Notes under the pieces: generated by a model
Told to the model about the DNA's origin: nothing
The model's input: the letters and a program-made list of their open reading frames with translations, nothing else
Databases searched by the model: none
Shown here: positions 60,004 to 64,000 of the stretch, one piece after another
Position numbering within the stretch: position 1 is the stretch's first letter
How the letters are laid out: every line of letters begins with the position of its first letter
Assembly (NCBI GenBank): GCA_036245805.1
Contig: BTRK01000006.1
Location: forward strand, 33,670,901 to 33,734,900
Direction of reading: 5' to 3'
Source: Pristionchus mayeri
Lineage: Eukaryota; Nematoda; Chromadorea; Rhabditida; Neodiplogasteridae
DNA length: 64,000 nucleotides
Translations under genes and position numbers: made by a program

Positions 60004-62131
60004 ATGTGCGACGACATCTACAAGGTAGTGGGAATATTCACCTCTCGCCCTCCTGTATGTCAAGGAACTCTTCATCTTTCAGTCAACTCATCGTGCCTCG
60101 GCCCTCGCCCTTCTCCTCTCTGCTTTGTCTCTCTCCTCTCTCTTAGGTTAGTGAGTCCTTATCGGAAATCGCGGCTTATGCAGGCTCAGATGCAATCAGT
60201 AGATCTATCGCAAGTCATTTTGCTTAGGAGAGGTAGAAGTTTCAGGAACCTTCGTCCTCATCCACAACGAACTCGATCAATTACACGCCCAGTTGGAGAT
60301 CGACATGGCCACGGTTGAGGTAGAGAGACGCATTGAAGTTCGACCCTTGTTTCAAGAGCAATCCTAACAGTAGATATGATTCAAAACATGTTGAAAAAAC
60401 AATTATTAGAGCACAAATTCCTTTGCAGTCTGATTCTCGATCCCTCTGGCAGGAATTATCGACTGTCCCTGTGGTGAATCCCATTGCATTGAGGAGAACA
60501 AGGGAGGTAAGTCCGCTCACATTCTCGTGTCTTCACTCTTCTATCAGTACTCATCCTCCCTTACCACTGTGGTCTTACATTCTTCCTACTCAGGTGTTGT
60601 TGATGTCTCCCGCTGGTTCTGCTCGCTTCGTCGGTCGACCCATTATTGTGCACAACAAACTGCTAGAAGAGGAGGAAGTGCCTCCCGTCAAACTACTCAA
60701 GGTAACTTTTGAGTTTGGAAATGTCATAGTTCATGGCAGATCTCTCGAAAGTTGTAATAATAAGAGAAATCCAAATGTTGCAGGCCCGTCGTCCGATGAA
60801 ACGAAGAAGGAAACCAGCCTCATCCACTACAACGACTACCACTGAACATCCGATGGTGAGAGGACTGGCGAATGACTGTCTGTTGCTTTTATGATAAATA
60901 TGGTATTCAAATTCGTTCTGCGAGTAATATGGGCAAAATGGTGTGACAGAAATATGGGCAAAATGGTGTGACAGAGCAAGAACATAATCGTATTTCAGAG
61001 CGATTTGTTCGGTCTTGCAATCGAGAACACTGGTTACGACTTCGTGCCACCCATGGATGTTCACAGTGGTAAGCACGTCAGGAGCTTGCTCAATGATTAT
61101 TGTCGCCCTTTGTCCAAGAAATTAGTGATAAATCAAAACTTAGACACTGAAGAGGCAGTGAGAACGGACGATGAAGTCGATGGGACATATCTCTCGTCGA
61201 TTGAGGAGATGAGGAAAACGAAAATGATGAAGACGACCAGAAGGACGACGACGACCACGTACGAAGCTTCTCTTTATTTCCTGTCAATTTTAATTTTTAA
61301 AAAAATTACGATCATCGGTCAGAACCTCTTGATATTCAGGACACGTCCTTCAACAACATCATCGACGACAACGATCTCCCCTCCGATTCCCACTCTCATA
61401 CCTCGATGTGGTGCGTCCTCTAGTGACTAAATTTATGACTAAATTTTTTGGAAATGTAATTGCAGTGTGCTCTTTGAGTTTAAAATGCCCTGCTGGAGCA
61501 CCCGGACAACGAGGAATTCAAGGAATCGATGGAATTAATGGAGAGGATGGAGCACCCGGAGAAGACGGAAGGTGAGGAATGCAAAGAATTTAGTTCACAT
61601 CTTCAAATCTCGTTTTGCAGAGACGAATCCGACGAGAGACTATCACTCGATCCATCCTTCTCTAAGTGCATCACTTGTCCATCTGGTCCTCAAGGTCCTC
61701 CTGGCCCTCCCGGTCGTCGTGGAATCCGCGGTCTTCGCGGCGCAGCGGGCAGTGCAGGCCCAGCTGGTCGAAATGGAGCACCCGGAGAACCAGGAATACA
61801 CGGACCATCTGGGGAAGGAGGACCCGATGGAGAAGGAGGACCCATCGGATTGAGGGGATTCGATGGACAGATGGGAGTGGGACCAACGGGACCCAAAGGA
61901 GTACCTGGTGGAGAAGGAGAGAGAGGAGAAACAGGTCCATCTGGAATCATCGGAGAGATGGGAACTGTGGGAGGAGAAGGACCGATGGGACCGAGTGGAG
62001 AGAGAGGACCACCGGGTCCAAAAGGACCAGAGGGAGACGGAGGAGTAATCGGGGAACCGGGGAATGATGCGGAGTATTGTCCCTGTCCGAAGAGAAGAAG
62101 CATGATGATGGCGAAATCGAAGAAAGTGTGA
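60004..62131 (+). CDS. cuticle collagen with long Thr/Ser-rich non-collagenous region
   Basis: Structural protein of the nematode cuticle. Eleven exons, 432 residues: 60004-60024, 60083-60146, 60228-60319, 60429-60506, 60594-60701, 60784-60855, 60999-61068, 61153-61258, 61340-61410, 61466-61571 and 61621-62131 (TGA). It has a hydrophobic N-terminal anchor ([16 protein letters not shown]) in the position of the Col_cuticle_N domain, then a basic processing-type motif ([10 protein letters not shown]). A spacer of nearly 100 residues rich in Thr follows ([20 protein letters not shown]). A first Gly-X-Y block ([16 protein letters not shown]), a Cys pair (CITC) and the main Gly-X-Y domain of about 120 residues come next, then a [11 protein letters not shown] tail. 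Most cuticle collagens are about 300 residues with one or two introns; this one is longer and much more split. The ATG is 9 nt after a CTCCAG site. An AATAAA signal lies at 62219. Confidence 0.88.
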
Positions 62132-62427
62132 ACACTCGAGAAATGCTTCCTTCTATTGTTCGTTCGTTTGAATTGTAAAGTCTCCCTGCATAAATTTAAC
62201 ACTTCGTCAGTTTTTTTTAATAAAGAAGATATTCAATAATTTAAAGAAGCTTTGCACTAGAGAGAATCATCTTCTGAAAATCTGAAGTACAAACAAAGTT
62301 TCCCTTCAGTCACCGAGTGAGAACACTGAAATGAATCAACAAGAATCGATCAACCTCATTCCATTTCGCTCGAACGAGTTAGCGTCCCTCAATAGAGTGA
62401 ATTTTAGTTCTTCTTCGACCTCCTTGA
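62132..62427. other. collagen 3' flank
   Basis: Holds the AATAAA signal at 62219-62224 and, at 62407, a TTTTAG site about 20 nt before the next ATG; otherwise empty. Confidence 0.55.
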
Positions 62428-63271
62428 ATGCTATTCCTTCTACTCTTCCTCTTCGTTCTCATTCACGCCGAGAATAGATCCGTCAGTTTTTTTATAATCC
62501 AGTCCATCTCTGAATTCAGGTGATAATCCAAGGGAATCTCTTCTGTCAGAGTGGATGGCATAGATTCATTCCCAATGCAACCGTGGTTGTAGTCAGATCT
62601 GATCGAGGTGAAGGGATATTCATGAGAGGATTAAACGATTCATACAAACATGTCTAAAATTGGGTAAAGTGCAGGTTATTCGAAGCCAGTCAAAGCAATT
62701 TCTGTGAACAAGAGAGGGAAGTTCGAATTCTTTGCGAATGTGGATCAAAAGGTATTCTAATTTTATCAAATTACACAATTACACTTTGCAGTGGCCAGGG
62801 CCAGCTACGCGTGTCCAAATATATTTGGAATGCACCGAAGAAAATGCGAAACACTGTATGAAGTGATTTCCTACTGGGGAGAGGTAAGGCCTAACATTGT
62901 CTCAAAAATGAAACTTGATTTGAGATGCGAATTGAAGAGGGAGTGCGAGAGATACACCGAACGAGCCATCGCTCCCTCGTATTTCTCCCCTGCTGGAAGG
63001 GTACGGTTGAGTTAGTGCAGAATCAATGAGGTTACATACTCATCATCACTAAATATAGTTCATTTGTCAGTTACGCGTCTATCAATTGTTTTACATGTAC
63101 TCGAATCTACTACCTCATTCAACCACCCAATAGCCCAATTAACCCAATTCAATGCATTTTTTTCAGGAAATATCTTCTCGTAAATTGAAGAATGAGAACT
63201 TGTCCGAGATGCTCTTTTTCCTCAAGGAGAGTGTCGGATGCAGAACTAAGGACCTGATCGACACATTATGA
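62428..63271 (+). CDS. transthyretin-like (TTL) secreted protein
   Basis: Six exons, 156 residues, all in phase: 62428-62481, 62520-62607, 62675-62751, 62792-62862, 62925-63000 and 63167-63271 (TGA). The signal peptide (MLFLLLFLFVLIHA) is followed by the TTL core: VIIQGNLFCQSGW, ATVVVVRSD, SVNKRGKFEFFANVD, TRVQIYLECTEE, KCELKREC and AIAPSYFSPAGR. The pattern of a beta-sandwich with Cys in the first strand and near the end matches the nematode transthyretin-like family, one member of which (C. elegans TTR-52) bridges dying cells and engulfment receptors. A 34-residue tail (KLKNENLSEMLFFLKESVGC) extends past the usual end. Ignoring the 62-nt intron after 62862 would give a false early stop. It lies 296 nt after the collagen. 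Confidence 0.82.
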
Positions 63272-64000
63272 GGCAAAATTCTTAGCAAATTGATAAAGGT
63301 CACTTCTCGTGTTTCTCGTCTGTTCTAGATTCGGCGCTATGATAACATTATTTATTCTAAACATAATATTCCTTAGAGTTGAAGTTTGAAATAAGGAAGA
63401 ACAAAATGCAGAACCATACAATGTGGTCCATGCTTGATATAGAGTACTGCTGATAGATCATACGACGCTATTCAATCATATCTTTATTGTCAATAGACAA
63501 TCAAATCACTCGTATCGCAGCTGCTTTCATTTTTGCTTCTCGAATCAGTTCTTATTTTCCGCTCCATTACGTGTGTATAATACACGCCGATAGTGAAAGT
63601 GATGCGAGAGGGGGGAAAGTTCGTTACCTGACTCTCTTCGATAAGTGATCCTCCTCTCACCCCGCTTGATTGATTCATTGGCAATTCAAAGCCTTGAGAG
63701 TACTTTGTTGTCTGTTCTGGGTATTTGTAGATATTTCAATGTATTCATCTTTGATGTTCTTCTCCTTCTTCTTCCATCCGATTCCTCGATCCTCGATCTC
63801 ATTATTCTCTGTCCACAATAGCTTCTTCTCCTCTCGTAAACGGCCCTTATCAGGAGCACTAATGATCATAAAATGGCTATCAGTGCCTAGCCAAAGAAGT
63901 GTGTAATCCGATCAGTCTGCGCTTCTCTCACGTTTCGTGCCACTACTCCCCGATTGCACTCCAATATCTCGTTTTGTCCTTGTTTCACCCTTTTACACAT
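63272..64000. other. 3' flank of the TTL gene to window end
   Basis: About 730 nt, AT-rich to CT-rich; no exon with support. A gene could begin beyond the window. Confidence 0.5.

Noticed and set aside
61690..62202. Minus-strand frame of 170 codons with Gly-Pro repeats
   Set aside because: A shadow of the collagen Gly-X-Y region read on the opposite strand.
62864..62866. Early stop (TGA) in the transthyretin-like gene
   Set aside because: A GTGATT donor just before it splices to 62925 in phase and yields the expected C-terminal TTL motif.

Overview
The window looks like a contig from a nematode. It carries a cuticle collagen with Gly-X-Y repeats, a transthyretin-like secreted protein, two nematode-type chemoreceptors, a DMSR/myosuppressin-type neuropeptide receptor, and a secreted ADAM protease of MIG-17 type. 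Genes are split into many small exons by short GT..AG introns. Most start codons sit a few bases after a strong 3' splice site, as expected for spliced-leader trans-splicing. The unusually pyrimidine-rich intron and intergenic DNA and the poly-G/C tracts would fit a rhabditid or diplogastrid, but genus cannot be decided from sequence alone. All gene models were spliced by hand: introns were accepted only when reading phase was kept and the peptide made sense.

Layout. 1-15 kb: CT-rich DNA on the + strand, no gene I can defend. 15.2-17.3 kb: an unrecognised minus-strand gene whose five exons join in perfect phase. 18.0-22.4 kb: DMSR-type neuropeptide GPCR (+), TM1 exon not found. 23.8-25.5 kb: GAPR-1/GLIPR2-like CAP protein (-). 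25.9-31.3 kb: GA-rich + strand with several minus-strand coding exons not fully connected. 32.3-36.8 kb: a complete 21-exon MIG-17-like metalloprotease with almost no prodomain; its introns hold a mariner-type element and a tRNA-Ala. 37.2-37.7 kb: a mini-granulin. 37.8-40.4 kb: a degenerate non-LTR retrotransposon. 40.8-40.95 kb: five AACCGGTT-type palindromes (Grainyhead/CP2-like). 41.1-41.5 kb: minus-strand hydrophilic protein. 42.3-45.3 kb: tandem pair of TesB/ACOT8-type acyl-CoA thioesterases with PTS1-like C-termini. 45.76 kb: tRNA-Thr. 47.6-47.9 kb: possible small minus-strand gene. 49.1-50.8 kb: type I membrane protein plus a closely spaced 69-aa protein (operon candidate). 51.6-53.9 kb: Srt-type chemoreceptor with a tRNA-Ser and a 23-nt G-run in introns. 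54.3-56.35 kb: two adjacent ~1-kb, near-perfect palindromes. 56.7-57.1 kb: inverted-repeat element enclosing a tRNA-like sequence. 57.8-59.4 kb: second chemoreceptor. 60.0-62.1 kb: cuticle collagen. 62.4-63.3 kb: transthyretin-like protein.

There is no single pathway. The + strand half (32-63 kb) is a string of secreted, cuticle, sensory and lipid-metabolism genes typical of a nematode chromosome arm, with several classes of mobile DNA in introns and gaps. The most unusual structures are the twin palindromes, the AACCGGTT cluster, the four GC-AG introns (two of them at the same position in the thioesterase paralogs), and the prodomain-poor ADAM protease.
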